Below, piece after piece: positions 8,759 through 16,526 of a DNA stretch of 36,307 bases. Each line of letters opens with the position of its first letter. Positions within the stretch are counted from its first letter, which is position 1. The translations under genes and the position numbers were made by a program. Where the stretch lies: positions 88,463 through 124,769 of the forward strand of contig JAJDAJ010000085.1 in assembly GCA_029261925.1 (NCBI GenBank), read 5' to 3'. The notes beneath the pieces are model-generated. The model saw only the letters and a program-made list of their open reading frames with translations. It was not told the origin of the DNA and did not search any database. Source of the DNA: Deltaproteobacteria bacterium. Its GTDB lineage: Bacteria > Myxococcota_A > UBA9160 > SZUA-336.

Positions 8759-8764
8759 ATTCTA
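8759..8764 (-). promoter_or_regulatory. -10-like hexamer TAGAAT upstream of the amidohydrolase
   Basis: On the minus strand TAGAAT lies 17 bases before the ATG at 8741. No clear -35 box. Same short-leader arrangement as other sites of this type here. Confidence 0.4.
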
Positions 8765-8887
8765 GGGGATCGGGCGGGGCCGCGGTCGCGTATGATGGCA
8801 GGGCATGCGACGATCGACTCGGGGAGGCACGAGCCGGCGAGATCGTGCGCCGCAAGCTCCGCCGTGCGCCCGGGTCGGGGCCGCCCG

Positions 8888-10084
8888 GTGAGCGCGGATC
8901 CGGCGGCCATCACGCTGCTGACGCTGGGCGCGATCTTCCTCGCGGGCCTGGGCGCGGACCTGCTGGGCCGTCGCACCCGGCTCCCCCGTGTGAGCCTGCT
9001 GTTGATCCTGGGCGTGGCCGTCGGACCGCTCGGGCTGGACCTGTTCCCGGATTCGAGCGCGCAGTGGTTCCCCCTGGTCACCAATCTCGCGCTGGTCATG
9101 GTCGCTTTCCTGCTCGGAGGAGAGCTCACCCTGGAGCTGCTGCGCGAGCACGGGCGCGCGGTCCTGCTGATCTCGATCGCAGTGGTGGTGTCGACGGTCC
9201 TGGTCATCGCCGGAGGGCTGATGGCGCTGGGGTGGTCCGCGGCGCTGGCTCTCCTGCTCGGCGCAACCGGGACCGCGACGGATCCAGCCGCGGTCAGCGA
9301 TGTCGTGCGCGAGGCGGGCGCGCGCGGGCCGTTCACGCGGACGCTGATGGGCGTCGTGGCTATCGATGATGCGTGGGGCCTGATCGTGCTGAGCATCGCC
9401 ATGGCGCTCGTGCTGGGCTTCGAGAGCCCGGAGGCGGCGCGCGTCGTGGCACTGGACGCCTTGATCGAGCTCGGGGGCGCGGTCCTGGTGGGGTGCGCGC
9501 TCGGCGTGCCGATGGCGCTGCTGACGGGTCGGATCGGCGAGGGGGAGCCGACACAGGCCGAGGCGCTCGGTGGTGTGCTGCTCTGCGGCGGCGTGGCGCT
9601 CCTGCTCGACGTCTCCTACCTGCTGGCCGCGATGATCATGGGCGTGGTGGTGGCGAATCTCGCGCGTCACCACCGGCGACCGTTCCGGGCGATCGAGGGG
9701 ATCGAGTGGCCGTTCATGGTGCTGTTCTTCGTGCTGTCCGGCGCCTCGCTCCAGGTCGCGGACCTGGATGCGGCGGCCGGGCTCACGGCGGCGTACGTGC
9801 TGCTCCGGATCGCCGGGCGCCTCGCCGGGGGCTGGATCGGTGCCCGGCTCTCGGGCAGCCCGCCCCTGCGGCGGGTCGGCGCCGCACTGCTGCCCCAGGC
9901 GGGTCTCGCGGTCGGAATGGCGCTACTGATATCGCAGCGCGTGCCGGGCATGGGCCCGGTGCTCGCCGCGACCGTCGCGGGAACGGTCGTGTTCGAGCTC
10001 GGTGGCCCGATCCTGACCCGTCTCGCGCTGATTCGCACCGGCGAGGCGCGGGGTAGCGTGAGTCCCGCGCCGCCGCCCGGCTGA
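8888..10084 (+). CDS. cation/proton antiporter (CPA superfamily)
   Basis: A 398-residue membrane protein with about twelve hydrophobic helices, typical of sodium(potassium)/proton exchangers. TDP at residues 131-133 lies in the unwound helix of the family, and Asp160-Asp161 in AIDDAWGL form the ion-binding pair; a DD pair is usual in electrogenic members. The GTG at 8888 was chosen because the first helix begins just after it; the frame is open up to 8792, and an upstream ATG cannot be excluded. A TATGAT sequence at 8791-8796 may be the -10 region. No C-terminal regulatory domain. It probably serves pH or ion homeostasis. It lies just upstream of the stress island and its end overlaps the region of the first sigma-54 element. 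Confidence 0.88.
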   Translation: MSADPAAITLLTLGAIFLAGLGADLLGRRTRLPRVSLLLILGVAVGPLGLDLFPDSSAQWFPLVTNLALVMVAFLLGGELTLELLREHGRAVLLISIAVVVSTVLVIAGGLMALGWSAALALLLGATGTATDPAAVSDVVREAGARGPFTRTLMGVVAIDDAWGLIVLSIAMALVLGFESPEAARVVALDALIELGGAVLVGCALGVPMALLTGRIGEGEPTQAEALGGVLLCGGVALLLDVSYLLAAMIMGVVVANLARHHRRPFRAIEGIEWPFMVLFFVLSGASLQVADLDAAAGLTAAYVLLRIAGRLAGGWIGARLSGSPPLRRVGAALLPQAGLAVGMALLISQRVPGMGPVLAATVAGTVVFELGGPILTRLALIRTGEARGSVSPAPPPG

Positions 10085-10098
10085 CCCACGTGCGCTCA

Positions 10099-10114
10099 GG
10101 GCACGCCGCTTGCA
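10099..10114 (+). promoter_or_regulatory. sigma-54 promoter element before hsp20/ybjN-like operon
   Basis: GGGCACGCCGCTTGCA matches the -24/-12 consensus TGGCACG-N4-TTGCW with GG at 10100-10101 and GC at 10112-10113, exactly ten bases between. It lies 33 bases before the ATG of the Hsp20 gene. Activation should need an NtrC-type protein. Confidence 0.85.
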
Positions 10115-10147
10115 CAATGATTCCGGAAACGTCCGGGAGGGAAGCAG

Positions 10148-10606
10148 ATGGCAGACAGGGAGCGCCGGGCGCCCGTTCCGTGGGCGCCATTCGCGGAGCT
10201 CGAGTCGCTGGCCCGCTGGCCGTTCCACCACCCGGGCCGCGAATCGCCCCTGCTCGACGATCTCTGGGGCCCCGGCCGCGGCTTTGCGCCGGCGGTGGAC
10301 GTGAGCGAGACCGAGGATCGCTACACGCTGACCGCGGAGCTGCCCGGCACCAAGCGAGAGGACGTCAGGATCGAGATCCACGAAGGGACGCTGACGCTGC
10401 GCGGCGAGAAGCGCAGCACGCGCGAGCAGAAGAGCGAGCATCGCCGGCACGTCGAGCGCAGCTTCGGTGCCTTCAGCCGCTCGTTCTCGCTTCCCCCCAG
10501 TGCCGACACGGAGCACATCGACGCCCGGTTCGAGGACGGTGTGCTCACGATCGAGATTCCCAAGCTCCGGGGGGCAGCGCCCAGGAGCGTGGAGATCCGT
10601 GGCTGA
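10148..10606 (+). CDS. Hsp20/alpha-crystallin small heat-shock protein
   Basis: A 152-residue small heat-shock protein. The alpha-crystallin domain runs from about residue 44 (AVDVSETEDRYTLTAELPG) to the C-terminal strand with RFEDGVLTIEIPK, the family's A-x-x-x-GVL-x-x-x-xPK type motif. The N-terminal arm is short and rich in Arg, Pro and Trp. These ATP-independent holdases bind unfolding proteins in the cytoplasm. ATG preceded by GGGAGG. A strong sigma-54 element lies just upstream, and a YbjN-like gene follows after 63 bases, probably cotranscribed. It is clearly divergent from the second Hsp20 of this region. Confidence 0.93.
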   Translation: MADRERRAPVPWAPFAELESLARWPFHHPGRESPLLDDLWGPGRGFAPAVDVSETEDRYTLTAELPGTKREDVRIEIHEGTLTLRGEKRSTREQKSEHRRHVERSFGAFSRSFSLPPSADTEHIDARFEDGVLTIEIPKLRGAAPRSVEIRG

Positions 10607-10669
10607 GGCCGCGACGGGACGCCGCCCGCGTCACCGCGACGGCGCAGACGCGGACAGGGGAGAGATGCG

Positions 10670-11545
10670 ATGACGGATCCGGCTGCAGCACAGACGTTCC
10701 TGGTCTCGGAGGTCGAGGCGCTCGAGCCCTTCGAGTTCGTGGCGGTCGTACCCGGGGGCCGTCCGATGCACATCGCCGAGGTGATGCGGCGCGAGGATGG
10801 CGAGCTCGAGGTCCGCGTTCCGGGCCGCCCGCGCATGATGCCCGCTCTCGAGACCCGGGTGCGCAGCGCCCTGGCGGAGCACGGATTCGCCTCGGAAGAT
10901 GCCGAGGATCAGACGCAGCCCTGGGCGCACCCGGCGGCGGATCCGGCATCCGCGGTGGCGCTCCTGCAGCAGATCCTGGTGGAGGTCTTCGGCGAGAAGC
11001 CCGAGGCCAGGCTCGACGTCGGCCACGGCAGCCACCGCGCCGAGCACGAGGCGCGTCAGAAGCTCGGCGTGGCCCGGACCCGGATCGAGGCGATCGCGAC
11101 CGACATCCTCGGCCGGCGCCCGGAGCGCGATGCCGACGGCGACTACGCGCTCCCGATCGGCGAGGTCCACGTGATGGTCGCCCCGCGCGCGACTCACGAC
11201 GGGCAGGTCGTCATCCGCATCTTCGCGATCACGAACGCGGGGGTCAGCGTCACCCCCGAGCTCGGGCTGCTCCTGTCGCGGCTGAACTTCGGCATGATGT
11301 TCGGGCGCTTCGCCCTGGACGTGGAGAATCGCTCGATCTGGTTCGACGAGGCCCTGCTCGGCGAGCAGTTCCGCGAGGAGGAGCTGCGCTTCGCGGTGCG
11401 TACGGTCGCCTCGACGGCCGACGAGTGGGACGATCGCCTGAAGCAGATGTTCGGCGGGGCCACCTACCAGGAGGTCCTGGCGGGGCGGACCGCGCAGTCC
11501 CCGCCCCCGGCCAAGCCGGGCGAGGGACTCGGGCAGTACCTCTGA
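10670..11545 (+). CDS. YbjN / type III chaperone-fold protein
   Basis: A 291-residue soluble protein. The middle part (roughly residues 95-250) has the alternating helix-strand pattern of YbjN and type III secretion chaperone folds: an early helix, AIATDILGRRPERD, YALPIGEVHVMVAPR, VVIRIFAITNAGVSVTPEL, then RLNFGMMFGRFALDVENRSI and EEELRFAVRTVASTADEWDD. These are the typical edge strand and final helices of that fold. There is no secretion system nearby, so a general peptide-binding or stress role next to Hsp20 is more likely. GGGGAGAG precedes the ATG. It probably shares the sigma-54 transcript of the Hsp20 gene. Confidence 0.65.
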   Translation: MTDPAAAQTFLVSEVEALEPFEFVAVVPGGRPMHIAEVMRREDGELEVRVPGRPRMMPALETRVRSALAEHGFASEDAEDQTQPWAHPAADPASAVALLQQILVEVFGEKPEARLDVGHGSHRAEHEARQKLGVARTRIEAIATDILGRRPERDADGDYALPIGEVHVMVAPRATHDGQVVIRIFAITNAGVSVTPELGLLLSRLNFGMMFGRFALDVENRSIWFDEALLGEQFREEELRFAVRTVASTADEWDDRLKQMFGGATYQEVLAGRTAQSPPPAKPGEGLGQYL

Positions 11546-11614
11546 GCGATCGCGCTCCACCGCGCCGTGTGGTCGCGCGCGCCAGGGCCGGGGCGCCCCG
11601 CCTCACGCGCCGCC

Positions 11615-11634
11615 GCGCCGGTGTGGCCCGGCGC
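11615..11634. repeat. inverted repeat just upstream of a sigma-54 element
   Basis: GCGCCGG, six bases, CCGGCGC: perfect 7-base arms ending nine bases before the sigma-54 element at 11643. It could be a hairpin ending the upstream operon or a protein-binding site; in such GC-rich DNA chance is possible. Confidence 0.3.
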
Positions 11635-11642
11635 GCTCGGCC

Positions 11643-11658
11643 GGGCACGCGGCTTGCT
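11643..11658 (+). promoter_or_regulatory. sigma-54 promoter element before the symporter gene
   Basis: GGGCACGCGGCTTGCT, GG at 11644-11645 and GC at 11656-11657 with ten bases between; it fits TGGCACG-N4-TTGCW except the first base. It lies 50 bases before the GTG at 11709. Confidence 0.85.
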
Positions 11659-11708
11659 CGTGTGCACGGGCGCGGCGCTGCGTCGCGGGCTCGCCGGAGG
11701 AGGTAGCG

Positions 11709-13163
11709 GTGCATCCGATCGAAGTCCTGGATCTCGAGCCGCTGCGTCGCTTCTCGGGGAGCGTGCAGCACCTGGTCGAGACGCGGCTCTGGGCCCAGGT
11801 GCTGCTGGGCATGCTGCTGGGCGTGCTGACCGGGATCGCGCTGGGGCCCAGTGCCGGCTGGGTGAGTCCCGGGGTGGCGGGACCGATCGTCAGCTGGATC
11901 GCGCTGCCCGGGATCCTGTTCCTGGCCCTGGTGCAGATGATCGTCGTGGCGCTGGTCTTCGCGTCCGTGGTGCGCGGCCTCGCGGCCAGCGAGAACCCGG
12001 CGCAGCTGCGCGCGCTCGGCGCGGGCGCGGTGATCTTCTTCGTGGTCACCACCGCGATCGCCACGGCGATCGGGCTCGGGCTGGCCTTGTTCGTGGCGCC
12101 CGGCGATTTCCTGGACGCGCAGGCGGTGCGCGCCGCCATGCAGGGCGTCGAGGCGGTCGCAGCTCCCGCCCCCTTCGAGCCACCGAGCCTCGAGCAGCTG
12201 CCCGAGACGATCGTGGGCCTGCTCCCCCAGAACCCGCTGGCCTCGATGGCGGGCGGTCAGATGCTCCAGGTGATCCTGTTCGCCGCCGTCGTGGGGATCG
12301 CGCTGGTCAACATGGCGCCGGAGAAGTCGGCACCGTTGTTCGACCTGCTGGGATCGATCCAGGAGGTCTGCATGAAGGTGGTGGGCTTCGCCATGCGCCT
12401 GGCCCCCTTCGCGGTGTTCGGACTGATCGCCCGGCTCACGGCGACCGTGGGCATCGAGGTACTCGCCGGAATGGGCGTCTACGTGCTGACGGTCCTGGCC
12501 GGGCTGCTCCTGCTCGGCGCCCTGCACCTCCTCCTGGCGTTCGCGCTGGGCGGCCAGCACCCGATCGCGTTCCTGCGCGGCTCGCGGGAGGTGCTGCTGC
12601 TGGCCTTCTCCACCTCGAGCTCGGCCGCGGTGATGCCCCTGAGCATCCAGACCGCCGAGGACGAGCTCCATGTGCCACCGTCGGTCGCGCGCTTCGTGAT
12701 CCCGCTGGGCGCCACGATCAACATGAACGGAACCGCTCTTTATCAGGGAGTTGCCACGGTTTTCCTCGCGCAGGTCTTCAATGTGGATCTCGGCGCGGGG
12801 GCACTCCTGTTCGTGGTCGTGACCGCCGTGGCGGCCTCGATCGGATCGCCGGCCACGCCCGGAGCGGGGATCGTCATCCTGGCGATGGTGCTCGAGGGCG
12901 TCGGGATTCCGGTGGCGGGGATCGCCCTGATCCTGGGTGTGGACCGCATCCTGGACATGGCTCGCACCTCCGCGAACGTGGCCGGGGACCTGACGGCCTG
13001 CGTCGTGCTGGGCCGCTGGTCCGGGCTGGTCTCCGGGGTCATCGAGGGGCCGGCCCCGGGTCTGCGGGGCGTCGCCGAGCGCGTGCGCGAGGGGCTGCAC
13101 GACGCTCCGGGCGGTCAGACGAGGTCGGCGCTGGCGAGCTGCCCGGGCACGCGCACCGCGTAG
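11709..13163 (+). CDS. dicarboxylate/amino acid:cation symporter (DAACS family)
   Basis: A 484-residue transporter of the glutamate/C4-dicarboxylate symporter family. The family hallmarks are present: the serine-rich hairpin AFSTSSSAAVMPLS near residue 300, the NM.GTALYQG motif near residue 338, and the last core helix DMARTSANVAGDL, whose Arg, Thr, Asn and Asp align with the substrate- and sodium-binding residues of GltPh. The NMD of GltPh reads NMN here, so one sodium ligand may be changed. It should import acidic amino acids or dicarboxylates with sodium or protons. GTG start with GGAGGAGG upstream. A sigma-54 element precedes it, as known for C4-dicarboxylate uptake genes in other bacteria. 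Confidence 0.92.
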   Translation: MHPIEVLDLEPLRRFSGSVQHLVETRLWAQVLLGMLLGVLTGIALGPSAGWVSPGVAGPIVSWIALPGILFLALVQMIVVALVFASVVRGLAASENPAQLRALGAGAVIFFVVTTAIATAIGLGLALFVAPGDFLDAQAVRAAMQGVEAVAAPAPFEPPSLEQLPETIVGLLPQNPLASMAGGQMLQVILFAAVVGIALVNMAPEKSAPLFDLLGSIQEVCMKVVGFAMRLAPFAVFGLIARLTATVGIEVLAGMGVYVLTVLAGLLLLGALHLLLAFALGGQHPIAFLRGSREVLLLAFSTSSSAAVMPLSIQTAEDELHVPPSVARFVIPLGATINMNGTALYQGVATVFLAQVFNVDLGAGALLFVVVTAVAASIGSPATPGAGIVILAMVLEGVGIPVAGIALILGVDRILDMARTSANVAGDLTACVVLGRWSGLVSGVIEGPAPGLRGVAERVREGLHDAPGGQTRSALASCPGTRTA

Positions 13164-13182
13164 CTCCGCCGCACGATTTCCG

Positions 13183-13704
13183 TCAGCTGCTGCGCTTCGT
13201 GGAGCCGTCGGTCGCGCCCGGCTCGAGGTGACCGGCCTCCGCGACGACCCGGACCAGGTCGAGGCTCGTGATGATGCCCGCGAGCCGCTCGCCGTCGAGC
13301 ACGGGCACGCGGTGGACGCGCCTGTCCACCATCAGGCGGGCCACCTCCTGCACCGGGTCGTCGGCCCCGACCGAGACGACCGACCGGCACATCACGTCGG
13401 CGACGGTCGCGCCGCCCATGCGGATGCCTGTCTCGGCGGCCTCGGCGCGGGCGGAGGCGCGCTCGCTGGCCCGCTCGCCCTCGATCTCGCGCTGGTAGTC
13501 GGACAGCTGGCCCGAGATCGATGCCTCGACGGTGAGCTTGCGGACCACGTCCGAGCGCGACACGAGACCCACGAGTCGCTGCCCCTCGAGCACCGGGAAG
13601 CCACTGATGCCCTGGGCGATGAAGGCGCTCTCGAGGTCGCCCAGCGACAGGTCGGCCCGCACGGTGGTGACGTCGGCGGTCATGATGTCTCTTGCCTGGA
13701 GCAT
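13183..13704 (-). CDS. CBS-domain pair protein
   Basis: A 173-residue cytoplasmic protein with two CBS domains. The first (about residues 5-60) starts DIMTADVTTVRADLSL and ends GFPVLEGQRLVGLVSRSDVV; the second (about 100-155) starts VADVMCRSVVSVGADD and ends VHRVPVLDGERLAGIITSLDLV. A charged helical insert (Glu/Arg/Ala-rich, residues 70-95) separates them. CBS pairs bind adenosine nucleotides or related ligands and sense energy state; the stand-alone form resembles hypoxia-induced CBS proteins such as mycobacterial Hrp1. ATG start. A near-perfect sigma-54 element lies upstream. It converges on the symporter gene with a 19-base gap. Confidence 0.9.
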   Translation of the reverse strand: MLQARDIMTADVTTVRADLSLGDLESAFIAQGISGFPVLEGQRLVGLVSRSDVVRKLTVEASISGQLSDYQREIEGERASERASARAEAAETGIRMGGATVADVMCRSVVSVGADDPVQEVARLMVDRRVHRVPVLDGERLAGIITSLDLVRVVAEAGHLEPGATDGSTKRSS

Positions 13705-13743
13705 GCTTGCCTCGCGGATCGTCGACGATCTGCCCGTGTCTGG

Positions 13744-13759
13744 AGCAAGCGGCGTGCCA
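13744..13759 (-). promoter_or_regulatory. sigma-54 promoter element before the CBS-pair gene
   Basis: Read on the minus strand it is TGGCACGCCGCTTGCT, a full match to TGGCACG-N4-TTGCW. It lies 39 bases before the ATG at 13704 and is the best of the eight sites. Confidence 0.9.
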
Positions 13760-13792
13760 TCAGGCCCCCACGGGCGACCCCGCGGCGGACGG

Positions 13793-13798
13793 TAGACT
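13793..13798 (+). promoter_or_regulatory. -10-like hexamer TAGACT upstream of the DUF1971 gene
   Basis: TAGACT lies 31 bases before the ATG at 13830, within the divergent region shared with the sigma-54 element of the CBS gene. It suggests that this gene uses a different sigma factor from its neighbours. Confidence 0.4.
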
Positions 13799-13829
13799 GG
13801 CGGTGCCCCGGGTCGGATCGAGGACGCGC

Positions 13830-14126
13830 ATGGAGCGCGTGGGGCAGCCGATGAAGCAGCTCCCGGACCACGTGACGCAGTACCGCAGCACGCCGGAGTT
13901 CACCGAGGCGACGCTTCCCGGGGGCCTGCGCGGCGCGCACCGGACCCGACCGGGTGTCTGGGGGCGGATTCGCGTGCTCGAAGGCGAGCTGCTCTACCGG
14001 ATCCTCGAGCCGATCCCCGAGGAGCTGCTGCTCACGCCGGAGCGGCCGGGCGTCGTCGAGCCCGCAGTGGCGCACCAGGTCGAGCCGCGCGGACCGGTCC
14101 GCTTCCGGGTCGAGTTCCTGAGATAG
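13830..14126 (+). CDS. DUF1971 / TehB N-terminal-like small protein
   Basis: A 98-residue protein that matches the small cupin-like DUF1971 family, also found as the N-terminal part of some TehB tellurite-resistance methyltransferases: LP.HVTQYRSTPEFTEATLP, then THRT-like AHRTRPGVWGRIRVLEGEL and a final VEP..AHQVEP.GPVRFRVEF strand. Function of the stand-alone form is not established. The ATG at 13830 has GAGGA six bases upstream; an in-frame ATG at 13851 (starting MKQLPDHV) fits the family length equally well. No sigma-54 element precedes it; a TAGACT hexamer does. Confidence 0.8.
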   Translation: MERVGQPMKQLPDHVTQYRSTPEFTEATLPGGLRGAHRTRPGVWGRIRVLEGELLYRILEPIPEELLLTPERPGVVEPAVAHQVEPRGPVRFRVEFLR

Positions 14127-14142
14127 GCCCCTGCCTGGGGCC
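14126..14142 (+). terminator. hairpin directly after the DUF1971 stop
   Basis: GGCCCC, five bases, GGGGCC begins on the last base of the TAG stop. It has no T-run, so it is at best a weak or factor-dependent terminator before the next sigma-54 unit. Confidence 0.3.
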
Positions 14143-14199
14143 CCGCGCCACAGCGGTGACGGCGCGCCTCAGGGGGAGGGGGCGGCGAGAGCGCCTGGC

Positions 14200-14215
14200 T
14201 GGCCCGGAACCTGCA
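14200..14215 (+). promoter_or_regulatory. probable sigma-54 promoter element before the cytochrome/DUF2238 operon
   Basis: TGGCCCGGAACCTGCA has GG at 14201-14202 and GC at 14213-14214 with ten bases between, but two deviations from TGGCACG-N4-TTGCW. The 36-base distance to the start codon is like that of the strong sites. Confidence 0.6.
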
Positions 14216-14251
14216 GCATCGCCACGGCGGGCGTGCCCGGAAGGAGATGCG

Positions 14252-14692
14252 ATGAGGACAGAGCTCTCGATGCTTGCGGCGCTGCTCGGCGTCGCCCTGG
14301 CAGCCTGCGAGATCGGCCCGCGCTCGGGGCGCGGTCTGCGCCTGCCGGAAGGGGACGTCGCCCGCGGCGAGCTCGCATTCCGGGATCTGGGCTGTCCGCA
14401 GTGCCACGACGTAGCCGGGGGGGCGGAGTTCCAGCAGGCGGACCGGGCGGACTACATCGTGAGGCTGGGCGGGGAGGTGACGCACGTCGAGACCTACGGG
14501 GAGCTCGTGACGTCGATCATCCATCCCTCCCACGAGATCTCCGGGCGCCACCCAAGGGAGAAGGTCGCGGACGGCGAGCGGTCGCGCATGAGGAGCTTCA
14601 ACGAGCAGATGAGCGTCGCGCAGCTCGTCGATCTGACGGCGTACCTCCAGTCGAAGTACGAGCTCCGCATCGAGCCCGTGTACATCCCGTAG
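14252..14692 (+). CDS. monohaem c-type cytochrome lipoprotein
   Basis: A 146-residue exported protein. The N-terminus has a short basic start, a hydrophobic core and a lipobox ending at Cys19 (ALAAC), so it should be membrane-anchored on the outer face of the inner membrane or in the outer membrane. One haem-c site, CPQCH, is at residues 48-52. Methionines in the RSRMRSFNEQMS stretch may give the sixth haem ligand, and a terminal helix VDLTAYLQSKYELR closes the fold as in class I cytochromes. ATG start with AAGGAG six bases upstream. The next gene, a membrane protein, starts 12 bases after its stop. Confidence 0.85.
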   Translation: MRTELSMLAALLGVALAACEIGPRSGRGLRLPEGDVARGELAFRDLGCPQCHDVAGGAEFQQADRADYIVRLGGEVTHVETYGELVTSIIHPSHEISGRHPREKVADGERSRMRSFNEQMSVAQLVDLTAYLQSKYELRIEPVYIP

Positions 14693-14704
14693 GCTGCGGG
14701 TGAC

Positions 14705-15367
14705 GTGAGGGTCGCGATCCCGGCGGTGGGCTGGCGTGAGCCGGCCGCACCCTGGCTTCCGGTCGCGCTGGGCGCGGCGTTTGCCGTCGAGTTCGCGTGG
14801 CTGGCGTGGGCGCCGCACGACCGCGGGGACTGGCTGCTCGAGAACCTGATCTCCGGCCCCGTCGCGCTCGCCCTGATCCTCGGACGCCGGCGCCTGCGGC
14901 TGTCGGCGGGAGGCTGGCTGCTGGTGTTCGGCTTCCTCGCGCTGCACGAGATCGGGAGTCACTACACGTACTCGCGCGTGCCCTGGACGGACTGGAGCCG
15001 TGACCTGATCGGCTGGGCCCCGGCCCTGGAGCGCAATCACTACGACCGCCTGGTGCACCTCTGCTTCGGCCTGCTGCTGACGCGTCCGATCGCGGAGCTG
15101 CTGGCGCCGTCGCTCGCGCGCAGCGCGGGACTGCAGCGTGTGGTGCCCGTGTGCGTGGTGCTCTCGCTGTCGGGCGTGTACGAGCTGCTGGAGTGGGGTG
15201 CCGCACGCAGCGTCGATCCGGAGCTCGGGATGGCGTTCGTCGGCGCGCAGGGGGACATCTGGGACGCGCAGAAGGACATGGCGCTGGCGCTCGGGGGCAG
15301 CCTCGCGGTCACGATTGCCGGCATCCTGGGCGCGCTCGCGCGCGGCCGCAGGTCGAGATCCGGATGA
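14705..15367 (+). CDS. DUF2238 / YjdF-like membrane protein
   Basis: A 220-residue inner-membrane protein with about six hydrophobic helices. It matches the DUF2238 (YjdF-like) family: ALHEIGSHYTYSRVPW, then ERNHYDRLVHLCFGLLL, then SGVYELLEWGAA and FVGAQGDIWDAQKDMALAL. These stretches are rich in conserved His, Asp, Glu and Tyr inside or at the ends of helices, suggesting a metal or haem-related site, but the function is not known. GTG start. It follows the cytochrome gene by 12 bases, so the two are probably cotranscribed from the element at 14200 and may work together in electron transfer. Confidence 0.85.
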   Translation: MRVAIPAVGWREPAAPWLPVALGAAFAVEFAWLAWAPHDRGDWLLENLISGPVALALILGRRRLRLSAGGWLLVFGFLALHEIGSHYTYSRVPWTDWSRDLIGWAPALERNHYDRLVHLCFGLLLTRPIAELLAPSLARSAGLQRVVPVCVVLSLSGVYELLEWGAARSVDPELGMAFVGAQGDIWDAQKDMALALGGSLAVTIAGILGALARGRRSRSG

Positions 15368-15369
15368 GG

Positions 15370-16197
15370 CTACGCGTGCTCCTGCGCGACGAGCACGGGG
15401 CAGGGCGCACGACGCACGACGTCCGCGGCGACGCTTCCGAGCAGGGCGCGCACCAGTCCGCTGCGCGCGTGTGTGCCCAGCGCGATCAGGTCCGCGCGCT
15501 CCCGCTCCGCGATCTCCAGGATCAGCGGCGCGGCGCCGTGGTTCTGGACCCGGATGTCGACCTGACCTCCGCCGCGGCGCAGCTCGGCGACGAGCGGCTC
15601 GAGGCGCGCATCGATGTCTCCCCGATCGGGGACCGGCAGGGCCTCCCGCCGCGTGTCGCGTCTCGCTGAGGGATCGGGCGGGCCGGTCGCGGCGTGCACC
15701 AGGATCCAGTGGCCGGTCGCCCCGAGCTCGCGCACGGCGCTGGTCGCCGCGAGCGAGGCGGGCGAGAAGTCGAGCCCGACGACGACCGTCTGCGGAGCGG
15801 CGGGACACGAGGCCCCGGGCGCGATCGTGACGACCGGGCAGGGGGCGTTGCGGAGCGTGTGCTCGGCCTGGCTGCCGAGCACGGCGCGCTCCCATCCTGT
15901 TCGACCGTGCGTCCCCATGACCACCAGCGCCGCGCCGACGCTCCGCGCGATGTCCGAGATGCGGGTCTCCTGTGCGCGGTCCACGATCCTGCTGGTGCAC
16001 TGGAGACCCCGATCGCCGACGCGGCCGGCGCGCAGGACCAGCTGCTCGCGCGCGGACTCCCAGGGCTCGAAGGGCGCCTCGAGGAGGTGCACGAGCTGCA
16101 GGGTGCCTCCCGCCGCGGGCGCCCACGCCGTCGCCAGATCCAGCGCGCGGTCGGACAGCGGCGAGAAGTCGAGCGGGACCAGGATCGGGCCGTGCAT
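15370..16197 (-). CDS. universal stress protein, tandem UspA domains (copy 1)
   Basis: A 275-residue protein of two UspA domains. The first starts ILVPLDFSPLSDRAL and has the full ATP-binding motif GTHGRTG...LGS (G-2x-G-9x-G-S). The second starts TVVVGLDFSPASLAA, but its motif reads GTHARSG...LGS, with Ala in place of the second Gly, so nucleotide binding there may be altered. Usp proteins bind ATP and help survival under starvation, hypoxia or redox stress. ATG start at 16197 directly before the first strand. It follows the zinc-ribbon gene by 47 bases on the same strand and probably shares its sigma-54 promoter. Confidence 0.9.
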   Translation of the reverse strand: MHGPILVPLDFSPLSDRALDLATAWAPAAGGTLQLVHLLEAPFEPWESAREQLVLRAGRVGDRGLQCTSRIVDRAQETRISDIARSVGAALVVMGTHGRTGWERAVLGSQAEHTLRNAPCPVVTIAPGASCPAAPQTVVVGLDFSPASLAATSAVRELGATGHWILVHAATGPPDPSARRDTRREALPVPDRGDIDARLEPLVAELRRGGGQVDIRVQNHGAAPLILEIAERERADLIALGTHARSGLVRALLGSVAADVVRRAPCPVLVAQEHA

Positions 16198-16244
16198 CGT
16201 GGGGGCTCCGTTGCGGGACGGCGCGCGGGCGGCGGCCCGGCGCG

Positions 16245-16463
16245 TCAGTCCTCGCGGTCCGATCTGCGGCTCGTCAGGTCGGTGACCTCGGGAGCGACGT
16301 CCCAGACGTCGTTCCCGGCGTCGTAGCGGCCGCCGCGGCGCAGGGAGCAGTCCCAGCACAGGGCGTCCTCTGCACCGAGCGCGAAGCCCCGGCCCCCGGC
16401 TCTCACCAGCGCGCCGCAGTCCGCACACGGCGTCTCCTCGGTCTGGCTCCAGGGCTCGTCCAT
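16245..16463 (-). CDS. small zinc-ribbon-like protein (72 residues)
   Basis: A 72-residue protein with two CxxC pairs: CADC near residue 13 and CWDC near residue 37, separated by 20 residues containing Arg- and Gly-rich sequence. This is the spacing of a small treble-clef or zinc ribbon. A charged C-terminal tail rich in Asp and Arg follows. It has no signal peptide, so it is cytoplasmic. The ATG at 16463 has AAGGGAG nine bases upstream and a sigma-54 element 48 bases upstream, which support it as a real gene despite its size. It lies between divergent usp genes. Function unknown; a regulatory or RNA/protein-binding role is a guess. Confidence 0.75.
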   Translation of the reverse strand: MDEPWSQTEETPCADCGALVRAGGRGFALGAEDALCWDCSLRRGGRYDAGNDVWDVAPEVTDLTSRRSDRED

Positions 16464-16510
16464 GCGGCTCGTCTCCCTTGCGGCGGATCGCCGCGGGTGC
16501 ACCGCGTCTT

Positions 16511-16526
16511 TGCATCTCGCGTGCCG
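16511..16526 (-). promoter_or_regulatory. sigma-54 promoter element before the zinc-ribbon/usp operon
   Basis: On the minus strand CGGCACGCGAGATGCA: GG and GC are ten bases apart and TGGCACG is matched except the first base; the -12 part is ATGCA in place of TTGCA. It lies 47 bases before the ATG at 16463. Confidence 0.75.

Noticed and set aside
8791..8887. A sigma-54 site for the antiporter gene (GGCACGAG near 8826)
   Set aside because: The -24-like half is there, but no GC occurs at the required ten-base distance.
11250..13100. A 616-codon minus-strand frame opposite the symporter
   Set aside because: Its composition is low-complexity (His, Gln, Arg, Asp) and it covers a clear transporter gene on the other strand.
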